Part shown: positions 7,661 through 15,996 of the stretch, in pieces
Layout of the letters: each line of letters starts with the position of its first letter
How positions within the stretch are numbered: position 1 is the stretch's first letter
Source of the DNA: Hymenobacter wooponensis
GTDB taxonomy: Bacteria; Bacteroidota; Bacteroidia; Cytophagales; Hymenobacteraceae
Direction of reading: 5' to 3'
DNA: 64,000 nt
NCBI RefSeq assembly: GCF_004745865.1
Contig: NZ_SRKZ01000005.1
Location: forward strand, 372,001-436,000
Made by a program: the position numbers and the translations under genes
Notes under the pieces: model-generated
Databases searched by the model: none
What the model was told of the DNA's origin: nothing
Seen by the model: only the letters and a program-made list of their open reading frames with translations

Positions 7661-10591
7661 CTATTCACTCACATTGATCTGGATGTTGCGGCGGGCTTTG
7701 CTGCCTTTCGAGTCTTTGGTAGTCGGAACATCCAACATCCGCCGGTACTTGTCGGCCAAGGTATCAGACTGCTTTTTGCCGTTCACTTTCATGCCCTCGT
7801 CATTGAGCTGAAACTGAAAGGCTTTCTCACTGGCGCCCAGCAGGCCATCCTTGCGTAACTCCGCGCGAATTTCGTCGGAGTCAAGGCGGGGTGGCGCTGG
7901 AGGTGCGGGCGGGGCAGGCACACCGGGGGCACCTGGTGCGCCGGGGGCAGCAGGGGCAGCAGGGGCAGCAGGGGCAGCGGGTGCTGCTGGCGCGGGCGGA
8001 ACCGGCGGCACGGGTGGCGTCATTGCTCGCGGGGCCCGGGGTGGCCTAGGCGGCGCGGGTGCATCGCCGTAGCTCGTGCTGCTGTTGCTGTTTGTGTTGC
8101 GGGTAATGTTGTAAGAACCCTTGCTCAGCTTATTGCCCGTTTGGGCCTCCACTAGCTTCAGGTACTTTGCGTGCAAGGCAGCCGACTGCTTCTTACCATT
8201 CACAACCAGCTCCGTGCTATTGAGCTTGAACTGGAAGTTGCCATCGTCCTCAATGAGACCATCCTTGAGTAGCTCCCGGCGCAGGGCTTCGTCGCCACCG
8301 TTGCGGGTGCTGCTACTCAGGCGGGCCGTTCCCCGTGCGGTGGTCTCACGTTCTACCCGCTCGGTCTCGCGATGAGCTGCTTCGGTTTCCCGGTGGGCGG
8401 CCTCCGTCTCGCGGTGGGCGGCTGCCAGTTGCCGCTCCAGGGCAGTTATCTCCTGGCCTAGCCGCGTGGCTTCCTTCTGATTCTTCTGCTTGTAGGCCGC
8501 ATCGCGCTGGCGGTCTAGCTCACTGATCCGGCGGGCCATGTCGCCTTCCCGTCGAGCCTTGTCGCTTTCGCGCCGCGCTAGGTCACTTTCTCTGCGGGCG
8601 GCGTCGGCTACGCGGCGGGTAGTTTCGCCGTCTTCCAAGCGGAACACATTCCCGCTCAGCACCCGGAAGTTGCCGTTGGGTGCTCTGAGCTCCTCAAACT
8701 GCCGGCTCTCATCGCTGCCCTCCCGTAGGCGGTCTTCCAACTCTTCGCGCTGGTCACGGAGCTTGTCCAATGATTTTTCCAGCCGCGCCAGTTCTTCCTC
8801 AGAGGTAGTATTGCGCTGCGCTTCTTGCAGGTTCCGCTCAGCCTGAGCCAAGGCCCGGCGCGTAGTGCGCTCCAGCTCACTGCGGTCGATGTTAAACGTG
8901 AGGGCTTTCAGCTCCGGATTAACACGCCACAACTGGGTTCCTACCTCTGCCTGCCGACGAATCCGGCTTAAATCAGCCTCGCTCATACCACCTCTGGGCA
9001 TGGTAAATACACGGGAGAAATTATCATTGAAGCGGAAATCAGCCCCCGGAGTGGTGCTCCACACCTGGCCGTTGGGCCCCACCCGAATTACCTCCACGTC
9101 CTGAGTCTTCTTCTTCTTGCTTTTCTTATCAGCGGAGGCTGTTTCTACTCGCCGACCATCCACGTACAAATCTGTCAGGCGGCCTTTCTTGTCTTTCTCA
9201 ATAACGACGGAGCCGTTGCGGCGGGCACCTTCCTGCACCACTACTACATGCTTGGCACGCTTGCGACGCTTTTTATCCTTGTCGTCATCATCGTCCTGCA
9301 TGGCGGGCGCCCCCTCAGCTTCGTCCACTATTTCCAGGGCATCCTCGGCCTCCTCAGCATCATCGGCATCCACTACCACCGGTGGTACCAGACTGGTATC
9401 GGGTTCTGCTTGCAGGAACGGTAGCTTGCTGAGGGCGCCATCCTGGTTGTCGGGGCTCACTGGCCTAGGGTCAGCAATAGCCACCGCCGAAGTCAGGAGC
9501 ACCATCCCGCCCAATACCACGCAGGCGGCCATAAAGCCTTCGGAGAACGTGGGCGCCGTGCGCCCTTGTACTAGGCGCTTGATGCGGCCCAGCACGGAGC
9601 CATCGGGCCCCAGCGCCGACATTGCTAATTGAGCCGGAGCGGCTGGCACGGCGCTTAGCTCGGCCAGGGCGGCCAGGGCGCGGGCCACCGTGAGGGGGTT
9701 GCCGCCTACCATGGTGGTGGCCATATCGTCGCAGCAGTTTTCGCGCTCAGTGCGCAGGCAAGCCGTCAGGAACCACACCGCCGGATGGTAGAAGAACAGC
9801 GTTTCGGCCACCGACTGCAGCAGGTTCACCAGGTAGTCGCGGCGCGCTACGTGAGCCAGCTCGTGGGCCAGAATGGCCTCCAGGTAGGTTTGGTTCAGGC
9901 CCGTAACGGTGCCCAGGGGCAGCAGCACTACCGGCCGCAAGTGGCCTACCACCACCGGCACCCGCACCAGCGCCGACTCTAACAACTCAACCGGCTGCTG
10001 CAAACCGGCCCGACTAGCAAGGACACTCAGGCGCTGCTGCCACTCTTCAGCCAGGGGCTGCACCCGGTAGCGGCGCAGGCGCTGCACGTAGGCCAGTCCG
10101 CCGAGTAAGCGCAGGGTCATAGCCAACAGGCCTAGCAACCAAGCGGCCACCAATACGGGCAAATTCTGATCAAAGTAAGTCAGCCAAGCCTGCAAGCCAG
10201 CCGGAGCCGGGGATGCTGCCGGAGCTACTGCGGCTAGCGCTGCCGAGGCCTTTGTAGCAGGCACTACGCTTGCCACTGCTTGTTGAGCCGGGGCCGCTGT
10301 TGTGCTAGGGGCATCTGCCACAACAGTTTCAGTTGTTACAGCGGCAACATTCTGCTGCTCAGCACGAGCGGCGGCGTAATATCGCCCAAACGTGATTGTA
10401 GCCAGCACGAGCAGAGCCACGAGGGCTGCGGCCGCCGTGTTGTAGCGCACCACCGCCCGGTGCCGCTGCAATAGCAGCAACAGGCCCGCCAGCGCCAGCG
10501 CAACCACCGCGCCTTGCCACAACGAGTGCACTAAGGTCCAGCCCAGAGCGCGGATGAGCGCGGGCGGCATGAGTTGTTCGAGCCAGTTCAT
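7661..10591 (-). CDS. M56 family (BlaR1/MecR1-like) membrane metallopeptidase with long repeat-rich C-terminus
   Basis: A 976-residue protein. The first 370 residues are the M56 signal-transducer core: two N-terminal membrane segments, a third near 147-170, the zinc motif HELAH (243-247), the downstream ERENCCDD motif, and a fourth membrane segment ending in TSAVAIA. By analogy with BlaR1/MecR1 it would sense an envelope signal and cause cleavage of the BlaI repressor. It lacks a recognisable penicillin-binding sensor. Instead, the C-terminal 600 residues hold an acidic stretch, a coiled coil with RRESDLA-like and HRETEAA heptads, a Pro/Ala linker (about 831-903), and two copies of a 65-residue domain (about 765-830 and 904-976), each with KDGL, FQF.LN and VNGKKQS. 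It overlaps blaI by 4 bases. Confidence 0.88.
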   Translation of the reverse strand: MNWLEQLMPPALIRALGWTLVHSLWQGAVVALALAGLLLLLQRHRAVVRYNTAAAALVALLVLATITFGRYYAAARAEQQNVAAVTTETVVADAPSTTAAPAQQAVASVVPATKASAALAAVAPAASPAPAGLQAWLTYFDQNLPVLVAAWLLGLLAMTLRLLGGLAYVQRLRRYRVQPLAEEWQQRLSVLASRAGLQQPVELLESALVRVPVVVGHLRPVVLLPLGTVTGLNQTYLEAILAHELAHVARRDYLVNLLQSVAETLFFYHPAVWFLTACLRTERENCCDDMATTMVGGNPLTVARALAALAELSAVPAAPAQLAMSALGPDGSVLGRIKRLVQGRTAPTFSEGFMAACVVLGGMVLLTSAVAIADPRPVSPDNQDGALSKLPFLQAEPDTSLVPPVVVDADDAEEAEDALEIVDEAEGAPAMQDDDDDKDKKRRKRAKHVVVVQEGARRNGSVVIEKDKKGRLTDLYVDGRRVETASADKKSKKKKTQDVEVIRVGPNGQVWSTTPGADFRFNDNFSRVFTMPRGGMSEADLSRIRRQAEVGTQLWRVNPELKALTFNIDRSELERTTRRALAQAERNLQEAQRNTTSEEELARLEKSLDKLRDQREELEDRLREGSDESRQFEELRAPNGNFRVLSGNVFRLEDGETTRRVADAARRESDLARRESDKARREGDMARRISELDRQRDAAYKQKNQKEATRLGQEITALERQLAAAHRETEAAHRETEAAHRETERVERETTARGTARLSSSTRNGGDEALRRELLKDGLIEDDGNFQFKLNSTELVVNGKKQSAALHAKYLKLVEAQTGNKLSKGSYNITRNTNSNSSTSYGDAPAPPRPPRAPRAMTPPVPPVPPAPAAPAAPAAPAAPAAPGAPGAPGVPAPPAPPAPPRLDSDEIRAELRKDGLLGASEKAFQFQLNDEGMKVNGKKQSDTLADKYRRMLDVPTTKDSKGSKARRNIQINVSE
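7915..8010 (-). repeat. In-frame 9-bp tandem repeat in the M56 gene
   Basis: The stretch consists of repeated 9-base units of the type GGGGCAGCA on the plus strand. They encode the Ala-Pro-Ala and Gly-Ala-Pro triplets that link the two C-terminal domain copies. The unit is a multiple of three, so changes in copy number would alter linker length without breaking the frame. Confidence 0.6.
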
Positions 10592-11007
10592 AGGGCTTCG
10601 TCGGTTGAGGGTGGGGTGGTGTCGTTCTTAATCTCGATGTCGTTGAGCAAGCGTCGGATCTGCTGGAGCTCTTCCTGGGAGGTGCGGCGGTTGCCAAGGG
10701 CCTGCATTACCAGCTTCATCGCCGAGCCGCCGAAGGTTGATTCCACGAAACGGTCGAGCAGCAGGCCTTGGGTTTCCTCCTCGCGCACGGCCGCCCGGTA
10801 GATGTGAGTCTTGCTCTCGTCGTCGCGGAATACCAAGGTTTTCTCCAGCATCAGTTGCAGCAGCTTGAGCGTGGTGGTGTACCCTACATCGCGCTTTTTG
10901 CTGAGCTCATCATTCACGAACCGGACAGTGCTGGGGCCGTGCTGCCAGAGCACCTGCAGAATTTCCAGTTCAGATTCAGTAGGTTTGGGAGCGGGTAACT
11001 TGTTCAT
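10588..11007 (-). CDS. blaI: BlaI/MecI/CopY family transcriptional repressor
   Basis: A 139-residue winged-helix repressor starting at ATG 11007 (MNKLPAPKPTESELEIL). The start is fixed by the promoter just upstream, because longer readings would begin above the -7 box. The family core is visible: TESELEILQVLWQHGPSTVRFVNDEL, then the recognition region GYTTTLKLLQLMLEKTLV, and a C-terminal dimerisation helix region. Such proteins bind palindromic operators and are inactivated by proteolysis triggered by the M56 partner. The stop codon overlaps the start of the M56 gene (ATGA), so the two are translationally coupled. Two matching operators lie in its own promoter and two more upstream of the outer-membrane gene at 13843. 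Confidence 0.93.
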   Translation of the reverse strand: MNKLPAPKPTESELEILQVLWQHGPSTVRFVNDELSKKRDVGYTTTLKLLQLMLEKTLVFRDDESKTHIYRAAVREEETQGLLLDRFVESTFGGSAMKLVMQALGNRRTSQEELQQIRRLLNDIEIKNDTTPPSTDEAL

Positions 11008-11024
11008 ATGCGGGCTGTTTATCC

Positions 11025-11098
11025 TACGAATTAGTTCGTACATCAAACATATACGAAGGATGTAGTACATACAACTATAATCTACGATTTATTTCGTA
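11025..11098 (-). promoter_or_regulatory. BlaI operator/promoter module of the blaI-M56 operon
   Basis: Operator O1 is TACGAATTAGTTCGTA (11025-11040), a perfect inverted repeat of TACGAA with a 4-base spacer. Operator O2 is TACGATTTATTTCGTA (11083-11098), with one mismatch between arms. Between them, on the minus strand, lie TTG (11074-11072) and TATGTTTG (11051-11044) 20 bases apart, which fits the Bacteroidota -33/-7 promoter. O1 would cover the transcription start and O2 lies just above the -33 box. The predicted leader is about 30 nt. Confidence 0.75.
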
Positions 11099-11192
11099 CA
11101 ATATTTAATAACGCAACCTATCCAACTCACTATCACAACACTACAGCCATAATATAGGCATTCGTAAGCTGATACCTCGGTTGTTTAAGCCA

Positions 11193-11296
11193 ACACGTCA
11201 TCCTGAGCGTGCGCAGGATCTTATCAGATGGCAACGACAGGCCTAGTGGCTTGTGCTCCCGGGAGAAGATCCTGCGCACGCTCAGAATGACGTGCT
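11193..11296. repeat. REP-like palindrome, copy 2
   Basis: A 104-bp inverted repeat with left arm ACGTCATCCTGAGCGTGC and on to GGATCTTATC, and right arm GAGAAGATCCTGCGCACGCT and on to ATGACGTGC. The centre CAGGCCTAG followed by GTGCTCC matches the copy at 4701. It fills most of the gap between blaI and the outer-membrane receptor gene. Confidence 0.85.
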
Positions 11297-11368
11297 TTTG
11301 TGGTAGGCAGCGTGATGCAGCGGGCCCCCGATGCGGTGCGGGTGTCAGAACGCTCCTAGGCCTCTCCC

Positions 11369-13843
11369 CTACCCTTTGCCGCCCTGCCGGTCGTCGTTCT
11401 GAATGGTCTTGCGGTTTTTGGCGGGCGCCGAGTCCATCTTGCCGAACTGCCAGTTGAAGCTCAGGCGCACGGCGCGGTTGTAGCCGTAATTCACGTCCTG
11501 GGAGACGAACACTCCCTCCTGCTCCAGCGTGGCCGCGTAGCGGATGGTGCGGGCGAAGGGATTTTCAACGGCCAGGGAAAGGCTGCCTTTCTTATCAAAC
11601 AGCTCCTTCTTCACCGACAGGGTATGCCACACGTTGCCATTGGTACGGCCCTGCAAAAACACCCGGGGCGAGTTGACGTACACCGCCGCCTGTGCGCTCA
11701 AGCCGTGCTCAAAGGTCCAGGCAGAAGTGAGGTTGCCGTTATAAATCCAGCCTTCATTGCCGATGCCCAACGCGGCACTTTTCACCGACAGGTAGTAGCC
11801 ATTTACGCTTCCGTTCAGAGTCCACTTGTCGGTGAGCTTGGTAGAGCCGTACAGGTTGAGGCCGTAGGTGGCGCGCCGGGCTACGTTCTGCGGCCGCGTG
11901 AAAAAGATAGTAGCATTCGAGGTGTCGCCGGGAATGAGCTGGCTGGCGGGCACGTTGCTGGCGAAGGGCTGAAATGCGTTGTTGGTTTGGCGCCAGTAAC
12001 CCGAAATGTTCAGGGTAGTTTTCTTGATGGTAGTGCTGTAGCCGAGCTCGTAGGCATCGGTCAGCTCGGCCGTCAGGTTCGGGTTGCCGGAGCTGGCCAC
12101 GCGCCGGTTGCTCACGTCGAGGTAGGGGTTGAGCATGTAGATAGAAGGCCGCTGCAGACGCCGCGCGTAGCTCAGCTTAAGCTTTTGCTCCTTCTCTTTC
12201 CCAAAATCACGGGAAATAGTCAGCGTCGGGATGATATTGGTGTAGCGCTGCCGCACCGTGGTGCTGCTCGATAGAAAGTCACCGTTTACGCGGGTGTGCT
12301 CCACGCGGGCTCCGGCCTTGATGCTGTAATTCTGGGGCAGACTGAAGCCGTAGGTGCCGTAGGCCGCAAACACGTTCTGGTCGTAGCGGAACTCGTTGGA
12401 GCGGGCGGGCACAAACACCAAGCCGCGGCCGTTGAGGCTGTCGGCTTCAATGCGATAGCCGCTCTGCTCGTTGCGCAGAATGGTTTTCGCCCCCAGCTCC
12501 AGCAGGTTCGTGCTATCAATGGGCTGGGTGTAGTCGAGCTGCAGGGTGGTTTCACGGCTGCGCCGTTTGTTGCGGCTGGTTTCCAGGTAGTCTAGGCCAG
12601 TCTCGGGGCGGGTTTGCTCAAGGTTGTAGGCGCTGGTATTGGCGGAGCGGCTCTGCAGGGCCAGCAGGCTCAGCTCCTGCTTGGGTTTAAAAGTGTGGGT
12701 GTAACCACCGTTCAGATTCAGCTCGGGCCACCAGTTGGGGCCCCACGGCCGCCGAATATCCCGCGTAAACTGATCGATGGTTTGCGGCGCCACGTAGCTC
12801 GACCGGATCGTTTGGGTGCCCGTGGAGTGGTAGAGGTCGGTGTAGATACCCACGTTCAGGGCATCCTTTTCGGTCAGGTCATAATCAAAGCCCAACCGCC
12901 CGTAGATGCCCCCGCCACTGTTGCGGCCCTCCCGCTGCTGGAGCAGCCGGGCCGTTTGGCCTTCGCCCAGAAAGTCGGTGCGGTCAACGCTGCCCCGGTT
13001 GGGGTTATAATGGGCGTAGGAGCCCAGTTCGGGCGAGATACCCAGCTTACCCTGCCGGATGCTGAGGCTGCTGTTGAAGTTGCTGTTGCGCGTTCCCGCC
13101 GACATGTTTACGGAGCCCGTTACGCCGGCCAGGTCGTTCTTTTTCAGAATAATATTGATTACGCCGCCCGTACCTTCCGCATCATACTTGGCCGAGGGCG
13201 AGGTAATAACTTCCACTGACTTCACCTTGTCGGCAGGCAGGCGGCGGAGGGCATCGGCTACGCTGCTGGCCAGAATAGAGCTGGGCTTGCCATTGATGAG
13301 CACCCGCACGCTGGTGGAGCCGCGCAGCTCCACGTTGCCATCGGCATCCACAGTGAGCAGGGGCACTTTGCGCAGCATTTCGGCGGCCGTGGCACCCGCA
13401 TTGCTGATGTCCTTCTCGGCGTTATAGACAATGCGGTCGGCGCGGGTTTCAACCAGTTCCTTCTGCCCCACCACCTGTACCTCCCCCAGCTGCTGAGCGG
13501 AAGGCGCCAGCAGCAACTGGCCTAGCGACACCGTGGTGGCTCCTACGGTCACCTTTTCTACGGTTTTAGTCGCGAAACCCACAAAACTCACCGTCACCTT
13601 GTACTCTCCCGCTGCTAATTTATCCAGCACAAAAGCGCCTTTGTCGTCGCAGGTGGCACCGGTAATGGGTGTAGAGCTGGCCAGGCTTAGCAGTGCTACT
13701 GTGGCAAACTCCACCGGCTGCTTTGTAGTAGCGTTGAGCACCGTACCCGTTAAGCGGCCTGTGCCAGTTGCAGATACCGTTTGGGCCTGCAGCGTGCAGA
13801 TGCTGCTCAGAAGCGCCCATAACAAGAGTGTATAACGAAGCAT
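11369..13843 (-). CDS. Outer-membrane beta-barrel (TonB-receptor-like) protein under BlaI-type operators
   Basis: An 824-residue protein with signal peptide (MLRYTLLLWALLSSICTLQAQ). It has a carboxypeptidase-D-like regulatory domain (about 29-110, with TGTVLNATTKQPVEFATVAL and EYKVTVSFVGF), a plug-like domain (about 120-230, with VELRGSTSVRVLINGKPSS and GTGGVINIIL) and a barrel of the PF14905 type to the end. Proteins of this type lack a classical TonB box annotation and their substrates are mostly unknown. The gene stands alone. A pair of TACGAA-N4-TTCGTA operators around a promoter lies about 260 bases upstream, matching that of blaI, so it is probably repressed by BlaI and induced through the M56 protein. 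Confidence 0.85.
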   Translation of the reverse strand: MLRYTLLLWALLSSICTLQAQTVSATGTGRLTGTVLNATTKQPVEFATVALLSLASSTPITGATCDDKGAFVLDKLAAGEYKVTVSFVGFATKTVEKVTVGATTVSLGQLLLAPSAQQLGEVQVVGQKELVETRADRIVYNAEKDISNAGATAAEMLRKVPLLTVDADGNVELRGSTSVRVLINGKPSSILASSVADALRRLPADKVKSVEVITSPSAKYDAEGTGGVINIILKKNDLAGVTGSVNMSAGTRNSNFNSSLSIRQGKLGISPELGSYAHYNPNRGSVDRTDFLGEGQTARLLQQREGRNSGGGIYGRLGFDYDLTEKDALNVGIYTDLYHSTGTQTIRSSYVAPQTIDQFTRDIRRPWGPNWWPELNLNGGYTHTFKPKQELSLLALQSRSANTSAYNLEQTRPETGLDYLETSRNKRRSRETTLQLDYTQPIDSTNLLELGAKTILRNEQSGYRIEADSLNGRGLVFVPARSNEFRYDQNVFAAYGTYGFSLPQNYSIKAGARVEHTRVNGDFLSSSTTVRQRYTNIIPTLTISRDFGKEKEQKLKLSYARRLQRPSIYMLNPYLDVSNRRVASSGNPNLTAELTDAYELGYSTTIKKTTLNISGYWRQTNNAFQPFASNVPASQLIPGDTSNATIFFTRPQNVARRATYGLNLYGSTKLTDKWTLNGSVNGYYLSVKSAALGIGNEGWIYNGNLTSAWTFEHGLSAQAAVYVNSPRVFLQGRTNGNVWHTLSVKKELFDKKGSLSLAVENPFARTIRYAATLEQEGVFVSQDVNYGYNRAVRLSFNWQFGKMDSAPAKNRKTIQNDDRQGGKG

Positions 13844-14100
13844 ATCAAGGAGTTAAGCAAGCTGAAAAGGAAAATATAAAGGCACGTAACAGCCTGGCTA
13901 TCAACTCAGCGAGCAATAGCAAAAGGCAACGAAGAAATAGGTAAGGGGCCGCAAGAGTAGCCCGGAGTGGCCTAGGCCACCTGGCAATAGTTGTTACTGA
14001 TTTGTATAGCGCTCAGGCCCGAATACCAAAGCGCACTGCACACACAGGATCTTTCAGACTGCTCAGCTCGCTAGCGGGATGGAGCTGAGCCCTTCATTAC

Positions 14101-14173
14101 TACGAATCATTTCGTACTACAAACATATAGCGGTATCTGTATAAATGCAATAAAATCTACGAAATATTTCGTT
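14101..14173 (-). promoter_or_regulatory. BlaI operator/promoter module of the outer-membrane receptor gene
   Basis: Operator TACGAATCATTTCGTA (14101-14116) and operator TACGAAATATTTCGTT (14158-14173) lie 57 bases apart, against 58 in the blaI module. On the minus strand TTG (14150-14148) and TATGTTTG (14127-14120) are again 20 bases apart between them. Transcription would start near 14113, giving a leader of about 270 nt before the ATG at 13843. The rest of the 13844-14356 gap shows no gene; it has one GGCCTAGGCC at 13969-13978. Confidence 0.72.
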
Positions 14174-14356
14174 TATCATTTTGTTACTCATTATCAGCAC
14201 ACTACCCATAACCTGGTCTCTATAATTCATTGTCACCTTATTCTTCTCAAGCCCACCTATCACAGTTCCTATCACTACTACCTTCAGCTCCATCTAGGCC
14301 TCTCCCTGCCTCTTGGCTGGGCGAAGGATAGGCCTAGCTATCACTCAGCTTGCTCC

Positions 14357-15076
14357 TTACTTCCGCTTCCGGAAATACACATCGCCACTCACTGACTCGA
14401 GCCGCACGGCGGGGCCGCTCCCGCTGCCCAACGTACCGCGCACCTGGTAGCCCACAATGGGGTTGTCTTTGCGATTAACGAAAGCTATATCTTGATCAGT
14501 ATATACTTCACCAGTAATAGTTTTGAATGCCACATCGGCACTCTCTTTGGCAGGCCAGTTTACATCCACAAAGCCGCTGATGGATTTCACGTCTAGCGGG
14601 GCCGTGAGGCCGTTTACCTCAATATTGCCGCTGATGGTATTCACGCGCACCGACACGCCGGCGGGTACGGCCACATCTACTTCCATTTTCAGGCAAATGC
14701 CCCCGCCGGTTGCCTGGCCGTTGCGCCAGTTGCCGCCCCAGCGGGTAGCGCCTTCGCCATCGGGGCAATTAGTTAGCTGGCTGGTTTGCACCAGCTTTTC
14801 GTCTAGGTTTGAGGTGACGGTAAGGCCCTCCGCCGCTTTGCTAGAAGTGAGCGTGATTGCCTCGTTCAGCTGTCCGCCGTTGATGGTGACGGTGGCACGC
14901 AGTACCATCTCTGAGCCGCTGGCCGGATGGATTTTTATAGCCGTGGCGTGTTTCAGCTCCAGGTTCAGGCGCTGCCCGGAGGTCAGGGTGGCCTTTTGTT
15001 CGAGTACTTTTTGGGCGTAAGCTCCCAGGCTGCTCAGTCCGAGCAGGACCGACAGCAACAGCAAGAAACGAAACAT
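14357..15076 (-). CDS. DUF4097-like secreted beta-helix/adhesin-type protein
   Basis: A 239-residue protein with signal peptide (MFRFLLLLSVLLGLSSLGAYAQ). The mature part is built of short beta-strand repeats such as VRVNTISGNIEVNGL, DVKSISGFVDVNW and AFKTITGEVYTDQD, ending in SVSGDVYFRKRK. This is the repetitive pattern of DUF4097/DUF4098 proteins, which probably form a short beta-solenoid in the periplasm or on the surface. It is the last gene of the sigma/anti-sigma operon and looks like a diverged copy of the preceding gene. Such proteins often accompany envelope-stress regulators, but their biochemical role is unknown. Confidence 0.7.
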   Translation of the reverse strand: MFRFLLLLSVLLGLSSLGAYAQKVLEQKATLTSGQRLNLELKHATAIKIHPASGSEMVLRATVTINGGQLNEAITLTSSKAAEGLTVTSNLDEKLVQTSQLTNCPDGEGATRWGGNWRNGQATGGGICLKMEVDVAVPAGVSVRVNTISGNIEVNGLTAPLDVKSISGFVDVNWPAKESADVAFKTITGEVYTDQDIAFVNRKDNPIVGYQVRGTLGSGSGPAVRLESVSGDVYFRKRK

Positions 15077-15124
15077 GGGGTAGGAAGTAGAGAGGTGAAA
15101 GAATAGGTAGTGGCCTAGGATGCG

Positions 15125-15904
15125 CTATTTGGCTTTGCGCACGTACACGTCGCCGCTCACGTTTTTCAGTGATATAGAAGTACCGCCACCATTAATGGCA
15201 CCGTTGAGCGTTTGGCCCCCAATCTGGGTCAGGCCGTTGCTGTTGGCGGGTTTGGGCAAGGCTATGTCAAAATCAGTGTATACCTCGCCCGAGATGGTGC
15301 GCATCATCAGCGTGGCCTTGGTGGCTGTGGGGAGGGCCACATCAATGGCGCCGCTGATGTTGGTAATGGCGCTTGGCCCATTACCCAGGGTATTGTAACG
15401 CACGGTAATGTCGCCGCTGGTGCTGTTGGCCACTACGGGGCCGGCCACGTTCAGCAGCTTGGCATCCGAGCTTTTCATCATCACTTCTAGCTTACCCTGC
15501 AGGTTTTGCAGCACCACATTGCCCCCGCTCCACTGCATTTCCCGGTACACCACATCAGCCGAGCGCGGCACCCGAATAGTGTAGTGTCCATCCTGCCGCG
15601 AAGCCTTAACAATGCGCACCGTGTTGGCCTCTTTCGTCACGGCCAAGCCCATGCGGGTGTTATCTACGGCTGAGTTATACACGGCACGCAAGCCTTCGGC
15701 GCGCTTGGGCGGCTCTTCGGCTTTGTCGCCTTTGATGATTAGCTCATCACCGTCGTAGCCTTCCACGGTCACTTCACTGCCGTGCTGCATTTCAATCACC
15801 ACTTTGCGGTCGTTGCCGCTGAGCTTGGTGCGGTATTCCTGCGCCTTAGCGGCGGAGCCGGCTAACAGCAGGCTGAAGAAAAGAAGAAATCTATGCTTTT
15901 TCAT
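15125..15904 (-). CDS. DUF4097 family secreted beta-repeat protein
   Basis: A 259-residue protein with signal peptide (MKKHRFLLFFSLLLAGSAAKAQ) and DUF4097-type strand repeats: KLEVMMKSSDAKLLNVAGP, NSTSGDITVRYNTL, ITNISGAIDVALP, MRTISGEVYTDFD and VSGDVYVRKAK. It closely resembles its downstream neighbour in the second half, including the ISGEVYTD and SGDVY.RK phrases, so the two are probably paralogues. It lies 92 bases after the anti-sigma gene and 48 bases before the next gene, in one operon with the ECF sigma factor. Confidence 0.75.
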   Translation of the reverse strand: MKKHRFLLFFSLLLAGSAAKAQEYRTKLSGNDRKVVIEMQHGSEVTVEGYDGDELIIKGDKAEEPPKRAEGLRAVYNSAVDNTRMGLAVTKEANTVRIVKASRQDGHYTIRVPRSADVVYREMQWSGGNVVLQNLQGKLEVMMKSSDAKLLNVAGPVVANSTSGDITVRYNTLGNGPSAITNISGAIDVALPTATKATLMMRTISGEVYTDFDIALPKPANSNGLTQIGGQTLNGAINGGGTSISLKNVSGDVYVRKAK

Positions 15905-15996
15905 AAGAAGAGTCAGTTGCAGATAGGCCTAGTAAGACTGGCAGGAGCCGCGGACTCCAGTAGTCGAACTACTACCTAATCAGAAAAAAGAGAAGG

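Noticed and set aside
12286..13219. Long frames on both strands within the outer-membrane receptor gene
   Set aside because: They conflict with the well-supported 824-residue gene and lack start signals or domains.
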